The notes: generated by a model not told the origin, from the sequence alone. DNA of 64,000 bases from an uncultured Christensenella sp. (GCA_949948895.1 CATLHE010000001.1:1-64000), one strand, 5' to 3'; shown: positions 1 to 9,526, counted from the first letter of the stretch. Program-made: numbers and translations.

Positions 1-24
1 ATCGTCGAGAGTGGCGATAAATAA
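1..24 (+). CDS. Possible 3' tail of an upstream gene (partial)
   Basis: Frame 1 reads seven codons (IVESGDK) and then TAA at 22-24, four bases before the first repeated ATG at 28. It may be the end of the gene upstream of the shikimate kinase. Too little is present to identify it, and it could be chance. Confidence 0.25.
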   Translation: MVESGDK

Positions 25-27
25 AGC

Positions 28-235
28 ATGAGTTTAAACGGTAAAAGACTTGTATTTATAGGACCTATGGGTAGCGGAAAAAGGCGGCAGACGGAGCGGA
101 AAGAAAATGAGTATCAACGGTAAAAGATTGGTGTTTATAGGACCTATGGGTAGCGGAAAAAGGCGGCAGACGGAGCGGAAAGAAAATGAGTATCAACGGT
201 AAAAGACTTGTATTTATAGGACCTATGGGTAGCGG
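28..235 (+). repeat. 79-bp tandem triplication over the start of the shikimate kinase gene
   Basis: ATG codons at 28, 107 and 186 each begin a near-identical stretch encoding MS(L/I)NGKRLVFIGPMGSGK. Copies one and two run into a GC-rich segment containing GGAG that serves as the ribosome binding site of the next copy. The unit is 79 bp, not a multiple of three, so the first two copies encode 31-residue peptides that stop at 121-123 and 200-202, inside the next copy. The copies are not identical. Copy 1 has TTA where the others have ATC (Leu for Ile). Copy 2 has TTG GTG where copies 1 and 3 have CTT GTA (synonymous). That divergence argues against a simple assembly stutter. Confidence 0.9.
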
Positions 236-1352
236 TAAAAGCTCATTGGCGAGGCGCGTTTCCGCGCAGTACGGCGGCGACGTATTTGACACCGATCGCG
301 AGTTTGTGCGCCGTTACGGCGATATCAAGGCGTTTTTCGAGCGCAAAGGCGAAGCGGAGTTCAGAAAAATAGAGACCGAACTGCTCAGAGAAGCCGCCGA
401 CTCGACTGCCGCGTATATAGCCACGGGCGGCGGCGCCGTGCTCGATAAACGCGGTATGTGCGCGCTCCGCGCCAAATGCGACGTAGTGTATTTAAGCGCG
501 CCCGTAAGCGTTTTGGAATCGCGCATAAAAAACTCCAACCGCCCGCTTAAAGGCAAGCTGAGCGAGACGCTGAAAGCGCGCGCGCCGCTGTACGAAAAGT
601 ATGCGGACTATATTATAGATACTTCCGTCGATTCGGTCTCGGCGTTATTGACCGCGCTCGAGACTCCGCGAAAAAATAGGTATGACGTGATCTTATGCGA
701 CGCCGACGATACGCTGTTGGATTTCAGAAAAGCAATGCGCCACGCCGTGATTGCGGCGGTGCGCGGCGAGTGCGACTGTTCCGCATCCGACGACGCGATA
801 TGCGCGGCGTACTCGGCGATAACCGACGAGGTGTGGTCTGAATTAGAGCGCGGCGAGATAACTCGCGCCGAGCTCAACGCCGCAAGGTTCGTCATGTTAA
901 AAGAGCGATTGGGCGCGGACTTTTCGCCCGAGCGCACCAACGCGCGATACGTTCCGGAAATGCAAAAAACGCGGTTTACGATAGACGGCGCAAAAGAGTT
1001 TTTGGACGCGGCGAGAGCGCGCGGCGTAAAGGTATATATAATAACCAACAGTTTCGCGCATATAGCGAGCCAACGGTTAAAGGCGTTGGACGGACATCAC
1101 GATGGCGCGTTCATATCGGAAAACGTGGGGTACGACAAGCCCGACGTAAGGTTTTTCGCGCGCGTGTGCGAGGCTGTCGGCGCAGTCGATAAGAACAGGA
1201 TACTTGTGTTTGGCGACGGCGAAAACTCGGATATATCGGGCGGGATAGCGTACGGCGTAGATACCTGTCTATTCGATAGGCACGGTAAAAACAGGGCGAC
1301 GGCGGCGGATTACAGAGCGTGCGATTTCGACCGTGTTTTAAAGATAATATAG
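186..1352 (+). CDS. aroK: Shikimate kinase fused to a HAD-family hydrolase
   Basis: The product is 388 aa. Residues 1-160 are a shikimate kinase, which phosphorylates shikimate with ATP in the chorismate pathway: Walker A GPMGSGKS near residue 12, the DTD magnesium/shikimate motif, RKGEAEFRKIE, the ATGGGAVL substrate loop and the NRPLKGK lid are all present. Residues 165-388 are a HAD phosphatase of the YjjG/nucleotidase type, with motif I CDADDTLLDF, motif II IITNS, the motif III lysine in KPD and motif IV GDGENSD. The start at 186 is the only one of the three repeated ATGs that opens the full frame; GGAG lies about 12 bases upstream. Shikimate kinases are normally about 170 aa, so the fusion is unusual. 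The HAD substrate cannot be deduced. Confidence 0.9.
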   Translation: MSINGKRLVFIGPMGSGKSSLARRVSAQYGGDVFDTDREFVRRYGDIKAFFERKGEAEFRKIETELLREAADSTAAYIATGGGAVLDKRGMCALRAKCDVVYLSAPVSVLESRIKNSNRPLKGKLSETLKARAPLYEKYADYIIDTSVDSVSALLTALETPRKNRYDVILCDADDTLLDFRKAMRHAVIAAVRGECDCSASDDAICAAYSAITDEVWSELERGEITRAELNAARFVMLKERLGADFSPERTNARYVPEMQKTRFTIDGAKEFLDAARARGVKVYIITNSFAHIASQRLKALDGHHDGAFISENVGYDKPDVRFFARVCEAVGAVDKNRILVFGDGENSDISGGIAYGVDTCLFDRHGKNRATAADYRACDFDRVLKII

Positions 1353-1385
1353 TTGGGAAAATTTGGCAATAGCGCTTGTAAACGT

Positions 1386-1414
1386 TTGTCAAAAACGACA
1401 AAACGCGCTATAAT
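1386..1414 (+). promoter_or_regulatory. Promoter of the phosphohexomutase gene
   Basis: TTGTCA at 1386-1391, a 17-base spacer, then TATAAT at 1409-1414. About 60 nt of leader follow and include a GC-rich inverted repeat (GCGAC...GTCGC, about 1423-1473) before the start at 1483. Confidence 0.7.
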
Positions 1415-1482
1415 AACTGTGAATGCGACGCGCGCTTGCATATCGGCGCGGCGCGTAGTCGCGAAAAAGTTACGGAGGCTGT

Positions 1483-2985
1483 ATGTCTGAATTATCCAAG
1501 TTAAAGAGCGGAACGGATATCCGCGGTCGAGCTATAGCTTCCGATACAGAACCCGCCGTTCTTACCGCGGAAGCGGTGAGCGCGTTTGCCAATGCTTTTG
1601 CGGTATGGCTGACGCGGCGGACGGGCAAGCAACGCTGCAAAATAGTTATAGGCAGAGACAGCCGTATTACGGGCGAAGGTTTTGCCGAGACGATAGTTTC
1701 CGCGCTCAAAACGACGGGACAGGATATTTACGACTGCGGCATGTTCAGCACGCCCGCGGCGTTCATGGTGACTAAATTTCCGTCCATTCTTGCCGACGGC
1801 TCGATCATGATAACTGCGAGCCATCATCCCAAGGATATAAACGGTCTCAAATTTTTTACCGCCGACGGCGGAGTCAATTCGACGGAACTCAACGAGATAA
1901 TCGAGCTTGCCGAAAACGGAGAAAAGCTCGAGTCGGGCGTTTATTCGTCCATAGTGCGCCGCGACTGTCTGCGGCTTTACTGCGACATGCTGACCGATAC
2001 TATCCGTAAAGGCACGGGTATTTTCATGCCGCTTAAAAACATGAAAATAGTAGTGGACGCGGGACACGGCGCAGGCGGCTTTTTTGCTACGCGCGTGCTC
2101 ACTCCGCTCGGCGCGGACGTTTCGGGCTCGCAGTTCTTGGAGCCCGACGGAACGTTCCCCGCGCACGCGCCCAATCCCGAAGACAAGGAAGCTATCGGGT
2201 CGCTCAAAGCCCGCGTGCTCAAGACGGGCGCCGATCTCGGCGTCATATTCGACGCGGACGTCGATCGCTGCGCGATAGTTGCGGCGGATGGCACGGAGAT
2301 AAACCGCAGCAGGCTGATAGCGCTTGCCGCGGCTATGGTTTTGCCTTCGCATAAAGGCGCGACGATAGTTACCGATTCGGTGACGACCGAGGGCTTGCGC
2401 GAGTTTATCGAGGCGCACGGCGGCGTGCAGGAGCGCTACATGCGCGGCTACCGCAACGTTATAGACGAAGCCAAGCGCCTCAACGCCCAAGGCATAGACG
2501 CGCCGCTCGCTATAGAGAGCAGCGGTCACGCGGCTTTTTCGGAGCATTATTTTTTGGACGACGGCGCGTACTTCGTAGCCAAAATATTGATCACGCTGTC
2601 CAATCTCAGACGCAACGGCAAAGACCTTACAGATCTCATTGCGGGGCTTCGCAGCCCGCTTGAAGAAGCGGATATCAGACTCAAGCTTACGGGCGAGGAT
2701 TGGCGAAACACAGCCGATACGGTGATTACGCGGCTTACCGCATTGTCGGAGCGTCTGCTTAAAATATCGCCCGATAACTACGAGGGCGTAAGAGCATACG
2801 TATCGCACGCGAGGGGATATTTTATAGTGAGAACGAGCGTGCACGATCCCGTGCTTCCCATTTATATCGAGTCGGATAAAGCGGGCGGCGCGGTCGCGAT
2901 AGCAAGGTTTTTAAAATCGTTCTTGGGCGGCTTCCGCGGTATAGACTGCGTGCCTCTTGACGAGTATATAGGTAATAATCAATAA
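1483..2985 (+). CDS. Phosphohexomutase (phosphoglucomutase/phosphomannomutase)
   Basis: The 500-aa length is typical of the alpha-D-phosphohexomutase superfamily, which moves phosphate between C1 and C6 of hexoses. The catalytic phosphoserine loop is ITASHHPKDINGLKFF near residue 107. The magnesium loop DADVDRC lies near residue 263 (family consensus DGDxDR), and the sugar loop IESSGHAAF near residue 345 (consensus GEXSGH). The N-terminal SGTDIRG motif is also present. GGAGG lies close to the ATG. The gene has its own promoter and precedes transketolase, pointing to central sugar metabolism. Glucose versus mannose specificity cannot be called. Confidence 0.9.
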   Translation: MSELSKLKSGTDIRGRAIASDTEPAVLTAEAVSAFANAFAVWLTRRTGKQRCKIVIGRDSRITGEGFAETIVSALKTTGQDIYDCGMFSTPAAFMVTKFPSILADGSIMITASHHPKDINGLKFFTADGGVNSTELNEIIELAENGEKLESGVYSSIVRRDCLRLYCDMLTDTIRKGTGIFMPLKNMKIVVDAGHGAGGFFATRVLTPLGADVSGSQFLEPDGTFPAHAPNPEDKEAIGSLKARVLKTGADLGVIFDADVDRCAIVAADGTEINRSRLIALAAAMVLPSHKGATIVTDSVTTEGLREFIEAHGGVQERYMRGYRNVIDEAKRLNAQGIDAPLAIESSGHAAFSEHYFLDDGAYFVAKILITLSNLRRNGKDLTDLIAGLRSPLEEADIRLKLTGEDWRNTADTVITRLTALSERLLKISPDNYEGVRAYVSHARGYFIVRTSVHDPVLPIYIESDKAGGAVAIARFLKSFLGGFRGIDCVPLDEYIGNNQ

Positions 2986-3061
2986 ATATCGGTTTTGGCG
3001 CAGAGGTTGCGCCGAGTTTTAAAGCGTAATAATTTTCGGGGATTGCCCCAAGGAGAGCATA

Positions 3062-5077
3062 ATGGACGAAAAACTCAACATTTCCACGATACGCGTACTT
3101 TGTGCGGAAGCCATAGAAAAGGCTAAAAGCGGACATCCGGGAATTTGTCTCGGCGCCGCGCCTATCGGCTATACGCTGTTTGCGCGTCACTTGAAGCACA
3201 ACCCCAAAAACCCCAACTTCTTCGACCGCGACAGGTTCGTGCTTTCCGCGGGACACGGGTCCATGCTGTTATACTCGCTTTTGCACGTGTTCGGCTACGG
3301 ACTCACCAAGGAAGACCTTATGCGTTTCCGTCAGCACACGTCCAAAACGCCCGGGCATCCCGAGTACGGCGTTACAGCGGGTGTCGAGGTGTCCACGGGG
3401 CCGCTCGGTCAGGGCATAGCCAACGCCGTCGGTTTCGCGCTCGCAGAGAGAATGCTCGCGCAAAAATTCAATCAGCCCGACTGCAATCTCATAGACCATT
3501 ATACTTATGCGCTTTGCGGCGACGGTTGCATGATGGAAGGTATCGAAAACGAAGCGGCTTCGCTTGCCGGCACACTCAAACTCGATAAGCTCATCGTTTT
3601 GTACGACAGCAACCGTATAACCATAGAAGGCAGTACCGATCTTGCGTTTACGGAAGACGTGGGCAAGCGTCACGAAGCGCTCGGCTGGCAGGTGCTTCGC
3701 GTTTCCGACGGCGAGAATATCGAAGAGATATCCGCCGCGATAACGCTTGCGAAAGCGGAAAAGACCAAGCCGTCGCTTATTATAGTAAACACGACTATCG
3801 GTTACGGATCGCCGCTTGCAGGCACTTGCAAATGCCACGGCGCGCCGCTCGGTGACGTGAACGTAAAGGCGCTTCGCAAAAACCTCGGTTATAAGACCGC
3901 GGCGTTCGAGGTGTCGTCGCAAGTGACGGAGTCCATAGCCGAACTTCAATCGACGTTTGCCAAGTATGAGTCCGAATGGAATAAGACCGTCAAGGCATAC
4001 AAGACCAAATATCCCGAGCTGTACGAGGAGTTTTTGCGCTGGCGTAAGTCGGAGATCGATTTTTCGACGCTCGACAGTATATACGATCAACCCAAAAAGG
4101 ACGAGGCGACGCGCGCTTCGTCGCAGCGTATACTCAATGCCATAGCCGAGCAAAACCCATTCATAGTCGGAGGTTCTGCTGACCTTGCCACATCCAATAT
4201 GGTAGTGCTTGCCGACGGCGGCGATATGTCCGCCGACGGATTCGGGCGTAATATCCACTTCGGTATACGCGAGCATGCCATGGGCGCCGTAGTTAACGGC
4301 ATGTACCTGCACGGCGGTCTGTTGCCTTTCTGCGCGACGTTTACCGTGTTCTCCGATTATATGAAAGCGGCTATACGCATGAGTGCGCTTATGAATATCC
4401 CCGTTGTGTACGTGCTTTCGCACGATTCCATAGGCGTGGGCGAGGACGGTCCTACGCATCAGCCTATCGAACAGCTCGAAATGCTGCGCTCCATACCCAA
4501 TATCAAAGTTTTCCGTCCCGCGGACGCCAAAGAGACCGCGGCGGCGTACGAGTCCGCTTGGACGGGCAAGAGCCCCACGGCTATCGTACTGTCGCGTCAA
4601 AACCTGCGTCAGCTCAAAGAGACTGGTACTGACGCGCTTTATGGCGGATATATCGTGGCGGACAGCGATAAAGAGACGCCCGACGTCATACTTATCTCCA
4701 ACGGTTCGGAGCTCGCTCTTGCGCTCGACGCCAAAGAAATGCTCAAAAAAGACAATATCGATGCGCGCGTAGTCAGTATGCCGTGCATGGAACTGTTTGA
4801 TATACAAACGCAAAAATACCGCGAATCGGTGCTTCCGTCGTCTGTGCGCGCGCGCGTCGCGATAGAAGCAGGTCGCTCGACCGCATGGTATAAGTACGTC
4901 GGTCTCGACGGCGAGTTCTGTTGTATCGACAGGTTCGGAATGTCCGCGCCCGCGAGCGTTATGTTCGAAGTGTGCGGATTCACCGCCGACAATGTTGTCA
5001 AGCTCGCGAAAAAGACTGTTAAAACGTGCGTCAAAGCGGCGAACGTTATTCCCACGGCGGTAAGCGATGATCAGTAA
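3062..5077 (+). CDS. tkt: Transketolase
   Basis: The 671-aa protein matches full-length transketolase, the thiamine-diphosphate enzyme that transfers two-carbon units in the non-oxidative pentose phosphate pathway. Visible features are the N-terminal [16 protein letters not shown], the thiamine-binding stretch from GDGCMMEGI to SNRITIEG near residues 155-185, and the pyrimidine-domain segment [18 protein letters not shown] near residue 455, followed by the C-terminal domain. AAGGAGAG precedes the ATG. A short hairpin (GGCGCA/TGCGCC at 2997-3013) in the gap upstream could be a weak attenuator. The end overlaps the next gene by 11 bases. Confidence 0.96.
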   Translation: MDEKLNISTIRVLCAEAIEKAKSGHPGICLGAAPIGYTLFARHLKHNPKNPNFFDRDRFVLSAGHGSMLLYSLLHVFGYGLTKEDLMRFRQHTSKTPGHPEYGVTAGVEVSTGPLGQGIANAVGFALAERMLAQKFNQPDCNLIDHYTYALCGDGCMMEGIENEAASLAGTLKLDKLIVLYDSNRITIEGSTDLAFTEDVGKRHEALGWQVLRVSDGENIEEISAAITLAKAEKTKPSLIIVNTTIGYGSPLAGTCKCHGAPLGDVNVKALRKNLGYKTAAFEVSSQVTESIAELQSTFAKYESEWNKTVKAYKTKYPELYEEFLRWRKSEIDFSTLDSIYDQPKKDEATRASSQRILNAIAEQNPFIVGGSADLATSNMVVLADGGDMSADGFGRNIHFGIREHAMGAVVNGMYLHGGLLPFCATFTVFSDYMKAAIRMSALMNIPVVYVLSHDSIGVGEDGPTHQPIEQLEMLRSIPNIKVFRPADAKETAAAYESAWTGKSPTAIVLSRQNLRQLKETGTDALYGGYIVADSDKETPDVILISNGSELALALDAKEMLKKDNIDARVVSMPCMELFDIQTQKYRESVLPSSVRARVAIEAGRSTAWYKYVGLDGEFCCIDRFGMSAPASVMFEVCGFTADNVVKLAKKTVKTCVKAANVIPTAVSDDQ

Positions 5078-5648
5078 GTTTTTTGCGTTTCTCGACCGCA
5101 TGAAGCTTATCGACAGATGGGCGTTGATGCGCAATACGACCGTCGAGGACGTAGCTCAGCACACTATGCAGGTGTCTATCATTGCGCATGCGCTTTGCGT
5201 TATCGAAAATACTTTTTACGGCGGTAAACTCGATGCGGAAAAAGCGGCGGTATTGGCGCTTTATCATGAATCGGCGGAAGTTGTTACGGGCGATCTTCCT
5301 ACGCCCGTCAAGTATTACGACGACGATATAAACCGTGCGTACAAAAACATAGAGCACCGCGCCGAGCAAAAGCTTATCGATACGCTTCCGAAAGAGCTTG
5401 CTGGCGCGTTTACGCCGTTCGTAAAGCCCGATAAATCGAGCGCGGAATACAAGATAGTCAAGCGCGCGGACAAAATGAGCGCGCTCATCAAGTGCGTGGA
5501 AGAGCTTGCCGTAGGCAATAAAGAGTTTGAAAAAGCGTATGAATCCACGCGTAAAAGCTTGGAAGAAGTGCCCGAAAAATCGGTCAAGTATTTCTTGGAG
5601 ACTTTCATTCCCGCGTATTCCATGAGCTTGGATTACCTGCTCGACTGA
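5067..5648 (+). CDS. YfbR-type HD-domain nucleotidase
   Basis: The 193-aa protein resembles the 5'-deoxynucleotidase YfbR from end to end: N-terminal [20 protein letters not shown], then [19 protein letters not shown], then the distal metal aspartate in [12 protein letters not shown]. In YfbR the central motif is HD followed by EVLTGD. Here the metal-binding aspartate is glutamate (HE), which could still bind metal. The start lies inside the transketolase gene (11-base overlap), suggesting translational coupling. A strong terminator follows. Confidence 0.85.
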   Translation: MISKFFAFLDRMKLIDRWALMRNTTVEDVAQHTMQVSIIAHALCVIENTFYGGKLDAEKAAVLALYHESAEVVTGDLPTPVKYYDDDINRAYKNIEHRAEQKLIDTLPKELAGAFTPFVKPDKSSAEYKIVKRADKMSALIKCVEELAVGNKEFEKAYESTRKSLEEVPEKSVKYFLETFIPAYSMSLDYLLD

Positions 5649-5662
5649 TAAGTAACAAAATC

Positions 5663-5700
5663 AAAAGCTCTCTGTCGAAGATAAGACAGAGAGCTTTTTT
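5663..5700 (+). terminator. Intrinsic terminator after the tkt operon
   Basis: An 11-bp perfect stem (AGCTCTCTGTC with GACAGAGAGCT) closes a short loop and is followed by six T residues. Confidence 0.92.
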
Positions 5701-5763
5701 GCTTGATATGTAATATTATCTAGGAGCCTGCCGAATATATCGGCGCTGTGATGATATACGTCT

Positions 5764-6630
5764 TTACTTTTCTGTACGGTCATCGCCCGTAAAGAACAGG
5801 GCGAGAGTGCCGGGACCGGAGTGCGAACCGATTACGTAGTCGAGCGGGAGGAATTTGACGTCCAGCCCGAATTGTTCTTTTATCATGTCCGCAAGCAGTT
5901 TTGCGTCGTCGTAGCAATCGCCGTGGGAGATGTAAACGAGCTTGCTTTCTCCGTTGTAACGCTCGACCATTCTTTCAAACAAAGCTTTGACCGATTTTTT
6001 TCTGCCGAAAACTTTTTTGAACGGTACGAGCCTGCCTATGGGATCGACGTGAAGCACGGGTTTTATGTTTATAAGGTTGCCGACTATTGCCGTGCCCTTG
6101 CTGAGCCTGCCGCCGCGGGCGAGGTATTTGAGATCGTCTACCGTGAAGTAGTGCATGATATGCTGTTTGATATTTTCCGCATATTCGCACGTTTCGTCAA
6201 ACGACGCGCCGCTCAAGCGTTTTTCATTGACGAGCGTAACAAAAAGTCCCTGACCGCCTGCCGCGCACAGCGAATCGACTACGCATATTTTGTTTTTTGC
6301 GGTAGCGTTCAGCTCTTCCGCAACGCGCTTGAAGTTGGCGTATGTGCCGGAGAGCGCGCTGTCGAACGACAAGTACAATATGTCCTCGCCGCGCTGTAGA
6401 AGTTCGGTCATAAACGAGCGAGCGGCGTCCTCGTTTATCATGGACGTGTTGGTTTTTGCTCCATTACGCATCTTATCATAGAACTCGTGGAACTCGACTT
6501 TGTCGGATACGTCGTCGTCATACTCCACGCCGTCTATAATGTAGGTAAGGTCGCGCGATTCGATGTTCATTTCCGCAAGCATTTCTTTGGGCAGATCGCA
6601 TGCGGAATCGGTTGCCAAAATAAAACTCAT
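5764..6630 (-). CDS. DegV-family fatty-acid-binding protein
   Basis: The 288-aa protein begins MSFILATDSACDLPKEML, the hallmark DegV N-terminus, and carries DDLKYLARGGRLSKGTAIVGNLINIKPVL near residues 160-190, which forms part of the lipid-binding cleft. DegV/FakB proteins bind fatty acids and present them to the FakA kinase in several Bacillota; no FakA is visible here. GAGGTG precedes the ATG. A perfect 8-bp hairpin (ATCCGTCG/CGACGGAT, 6649-6674) sits in the upstream gap and could terminate the GNAT/arg transcript or fold in the leader. Confidence 0.92.
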   Translation of the reverse strand: MSFILATDSACDLPKEMLAEMNIESRDLTYIIDGVEYDDDVSDKVEFHEFYDKMRNGAKTNTSMINEDAARSFMTELLQRGEDILYLSFDSALSGTYANFKRVAEELNATAKNKICVVDSLCAAGGQGLFVTLVNEKRLSGASFDETCEYAENIKQHIMHYFTVDDLKYLARGGRLSKGTAIVGNLINIKPVLHVDPIGRLVPFKKVFGRKKSVKALFERMVERYNGESKLVYISHGDCYDDAKLLADMIKEQFGLDVKFLPLDYVIGSHSGPGTLALFFTGDDRTEK

Positions 6631-6752
6631 ATTTCACCTCATTAAATCGATCCGTCGTTATTGTTTTCGACGGATAAAAGTTATTTGCCGAATCGCGGCG
6701 TTTATCTTTTGTATTTTAATCTTAAGTAGTATGTATATCGGGTTTATCCGAA

Positions 6753-7259
6753 TTACATCAAAAAAGAAGGGGATAGGTCGGCGCCGCCGTCTGCAAGCTC
6801 GAGTACGAATAACGCCCGCACATACCCGCGATCGAACGACGTGGAATGAACATAAAACATTTTGCCGTAGTAGTATCTCGCAAGCCTGTAATACTTGGCG
6901 TTTGTGTGGAGCGTTACGGCTTTTGCGCCGTGTTCTTTGGCGTATGTGACCGCCGCGTCGAGTAGTGCCGAGCCGAGTCCGGTATTAGATATCTCGGGGC
7001 TTACGCCGAATCTGTATATATACCACAGGTCGGGCGAGAGCTGTTTTATGCGTATCGCGCCGACAATGCCGCCGTTGCGTTCCACAACGAATACGGCGTT
7101 TTCGCGTATGTCCTTTAGCGTCGACTCGATGGTTTCTTTGAGCGCCTTTACTTCGTAGTCGACGTGCAGCTCGTCCTGATAGAGCGAAAACGAATCTTTC
7201 GTTACTTTCAATACCTCGGCGGTATCGTTGTCTGTGGCTTTTCTTATCGCCAAAAACAT
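6753..7259 (-). CDS. GNAT-family N-acetyltransferase
   Basis: The 168-aa protein has GNAT architecture: the N-terminal IRKATDNDTAEV strand and helix, the central VVERNGGIVGAIRI strands, and FGVSPEISNTGLGSALLDAA near residues 83-102, which corresponds to the acetyl-CoA pyrophosphate loop (consensus Q/RxxGxG/A). The last 15 residues are an extra tail. The stop codon of argF and this ATG share bases (TAATG), so the gene is coupled to argF. The substrate is unknown. Confidence 0.85.
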   Translation of the reverse strand: MFLAIRKATDNDTAEVLKVTKDSFSLYQDELHVDYEVKALKETIESTLKDIRENAVFVVERNGGIVGAIRIKQLSPDLWYIYRFGVSPEISNTGLGSALLDAAVTYAKEHGAKAVTLHTNAKYYRLARYYYGKMFYVHSTSFDRGYVRALFVLELADGGADLSPSFLM

Positions 7260-8206
7260 TATTTTTTACCCATCAATAGGCACATGACGGCTTTTTGCGC
7301 ATGGAGCCTGTTTTCGGCTTGCTCGAAGATAACGGAATGAGTCGAATCGATGACGCTTTCGGTGACTTCCTCGCCGCGGTGAGCGGGTAAGCAGTGCAAA
7401 AACACCGCGCTCTTTTTTGCCATGCCGAGCACGTCGGAATTGACCTGATAAGGCATGAGCGCCGCTTCTTTCTTGGGATCTTTGGCTTGTCCCATCGAGA
7501 AGAAAACGTCGGTATAAAGCGCGTCGGCGTCGGCTGCCGCTTCTTCTACGCTGTTGGTCACGGTCACGTCACCGAACTTTTGCGCGGCGGCGGTTATCTC
7601 GGGATTGGGTTCATAGCCTTTGGGCGAGCATATGCATACTTTCATGCCCGTTTTTGCGCCCGCGAGCATAAGGGAGTGAGCCATGTTATTGCCGTCTCCG
7701 AAGTACGAAAGCTTCAGCCCGTTAAGACGTCCGAAAGTCTCGGTAAGCGTCATAATGTCGGCAAGCGCTTGGCAGGGGTGGAAATCGTCGGTAAGCCCGT
7801 TTATAACGGAGAAAGAACCGTACTTTGCGAGCGCTTCTACGTCCGACTGCAAAAACGTGCGTATCATAACGCCGTCAATTCCGTACCTGGATAGAACGCG
7901 CGCAGTGTCCTCTATGGTTTCGCCGCGTCCGAGCTGTATATCGTTGCTCGACAAAAACAAAGTATGTCCGCCGAGTTGGTGCATACCCATTTCAAACGAA
8001 ACGCGTGTCCTCGTAGACGATTTGGAAAAGATCATCGCGAGGGTCTTACCTTTTAAAAGTTCGTGTTTTTTGCCGCGGTGAAACGCGTTCTTAAGATCTT
8101 GAGCGAGATACAATATCTCGTAAATATCGAAAGCGGAGTAGTCGAGCAGATTGAGTAAGTGCTTGTGCTCGATCCTGCCTTTGGGCTTGTATGCCGAAAC
8201 GTCCAT
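7259..8206 (-). CDS. argF: Ornithine carbamoyltransferase
   Basis: The 315-aa protein makes citrulline from ornithine and carbamoyl phosphate. The carbamoyl-phosphate loop SSTRTRVSFEMG is near residue 62, the HPCQALAD motif near residue 142, and the ornithine/catalytic loop HCLPAHRGEEVTE near residue 271. It is the last gene of the argC-B-D-F cluster and also has its own promoter in the 117-bp gap behind argD. AGAGG lies a few bases before the ATG. Confidence 0.96.
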   Translation of the reverse strand: MDVSAYKPKGRIEHKHLLNLLDYSAFDIYEILYLAQDLKNAFHRGKKHELLKGKTLAMIFSKSSTRTRVSFEMGMHQLGGHTLFLSSNDIQLGRGETIEDTARVLSRYGIDGVMIRTFLQSDVEALAKYGSFSVINGLTDDFHPCQALADIMTLTETFGRLNGLKLSYFGDGNNMAHSLMLAGAKTGMKVCICSPKGYEPNPEITAAAQKFGDVTVTNSVEEAAADADALYTDVFFSMGQAKDPKKEAALMPYQVNSDVLGMAKKSAVFLHCLPAHRGEEVTESVIDSTHSVIFEQAENRLHAQKAVMCLLMGKK

Positions 8207-8236
8207 TTTGTCCTCTATTATGTAAATGATTAATTT

Positions 8237-8265
8237 ATTATATCAATTTTTTTTGCCGTTCGCAA
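8237..8265 (-). promoter_or_regulatory. Promoter of argF
   Basis: On the minus strand TTGCGA (8260-8265), a 17-base spacer and TATAAT (8237-8242) lie about 31 bases before the argF ATG. The AT-rich stretch downstream might hold an ArgR box, but I could not match one convincingly. Confidence 0.65.
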
Positions 8266-8323
8266 GCGAAATCGGAGAAAAAATCGTATATGCGTCCGAA
8301 TTAGGTTAAAAATCGATAAAAAC

Positions 8324-9526
8324 TCAGCACATCACGCACGTGGATGCGCAAATATCATCGAGCGCGGCAACAAGACCGTCGATCTCTTCCGTCGTTATCG
8401 TAAGCGGCGGAACAAGCCTTATCGTGTTGTTGCCCGCAACGTTCACCAAAAACCCGCGCTCTCTCAGCTGCCTTTCAAATTCGGATGCCGCAACTTTGTC
8501 GCATAGCTGTATGCCGCGCATAAGTCCTTTGCCGCGCACGTCCTTTATAAAATTGTACTTGCGAAAATGCGCGAGCTTGTTGCCGAGATACTCTCCGACG
8601 GCGGCGGAGCGTTCCAAAAGCTCTCCGTCGAGCAATATTTCCAAAACCTTGTTCGCCGCGGCACAGGCGAGCGCGTTGCCGCCGAACGTAGAACCGTGGT
8701 CGCCGAGTTTGAACGCCGTGCCAACTTCTTCCGACGCCAGGCACGCGCCCATTGGAATACCGCCTGCTATTGCTTTTGCAAGCGTTATCACGTCGGGCTT
8801 GATACCGAAATGCTCGAACGAGAAAAGTTTTCCCGTTCTGCCCATGCCGGTCTGCACTTCGTCTACTATAAACAGTACGCCCTTCGATTTGCAAAGTGCG
8901 TACGCGCCCACTAAAAAGTCGTTGTCGAACGGACGCACGCCGCATTCGCCCTGGATGGTTTCCATAAACACCGCGCCGACGTCGTCGGTCAGTTTGGATT
9001 GGAAATCTTCGAGATCGTTGTACTTGAACGATGCGAAGCCGTCGGGAAGCGGCGAATACACCTCGTGCTGAGCGGCATTACCCGTCGCAGTAAGCGTAGC
9101 GAGCGTTCTTCCGTGGAACGCGCCCTCGGACGTGAGGATGGTCATATTCTTGCCGTGGGTGTTTTTAAAATACCGTCTTGCCAATTTGATAGCGCATTCG
9201 TTGGCTTCCGCGCCCGAATTGCACAGGAACACGCGCGGGAATCCCGATGCTTCGCAAAGCTTGTTGATATAGCGCGACTGTACGGACGAGTAATAGTGAT
9301 TGGATATGTGCATGAGTTTTTTTACTTGTTCGCAAACGGCTTCGGTGTATTCTTTATGTCCGTATCCGAGTATGTTCGTCGCGATACCCGCCACAAAGTC
9401 CACGTATTTATTGCCGAAAGAATCGTACACGCAGTTGCCTTCGCCGCGCTCTATGGATATTTCGTCGCGCGAGAATACTGGCATATAGTGAACGTTTGCC
9501 GCATCCTTGATTTTTTTAAAGTTCAT
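8324..9526 (-). CDS. argD: Acetylornithine aminotransferase
   Basis: The 400-aa class-III PLP aminotransferase converts N-acetylglutamate semialdehyde to N-acetylornithine. Seen are the CNSGAEANECAIKLAR motif near residue 100, the FIVDEVQTGMGRTGKLF segment with the cofactor-binding aspartate near residue 220, and the Schiff-base lysine in DVITLAKAIAGGIPMGA near residue 250. It lies between argB (48-bp gap) and argF. The family can also act on succinyl-diaminopimelate intermediates, so a second role in lysine synthesis is possible; context favours arginine. Confidence 0.95.
   Translation of the reverse strand: MNFKKIKDAANVHYMPVFSRDEISIERGEGNCVYDSFGNKYVDFVAGIATNILGYGHKEYTEAVCEQVKKLMHISNHYYSSVQSRYINKLCEASGFPRVFLCNSGAEANECAIKLARRYFKNTHGKNMTILTSEGAFHGRTLATLTATGNAAQHEVYSPLPDGFASFKYNDLEDFQSKLTDDVGAVFMETIQGECGVRPFDNDFLVGAYALCKSKGVLFIVDEVQTGMGRTGKLFSFEHFGIKPDVITLAKAIAGGIPMGACLASEEVGTAFKLGDHGSTFGGNALACAAANKVLEILLDGELLERSAAVGEYLGNKLAHFRKYNFIKDVRGKGLMRGIQLCDKVAASEFERQLRERGFLVNVAGNNTIRLVPPLTITTEEIDGLVAALDDICASTCVMC

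Noticed and set aside
1501-2844. A 447-aa open frame antisense to the phosphohexomutase
   Set aside because: Same reason: sense-strand motifs are complete and the antisense protein is unrelated to any family I know.
3269-5134. A 621-aa open frame antisense to transketolase
   Set aside because: Transketolase on the other strand is certain; the antisense product has no recognisable domain.
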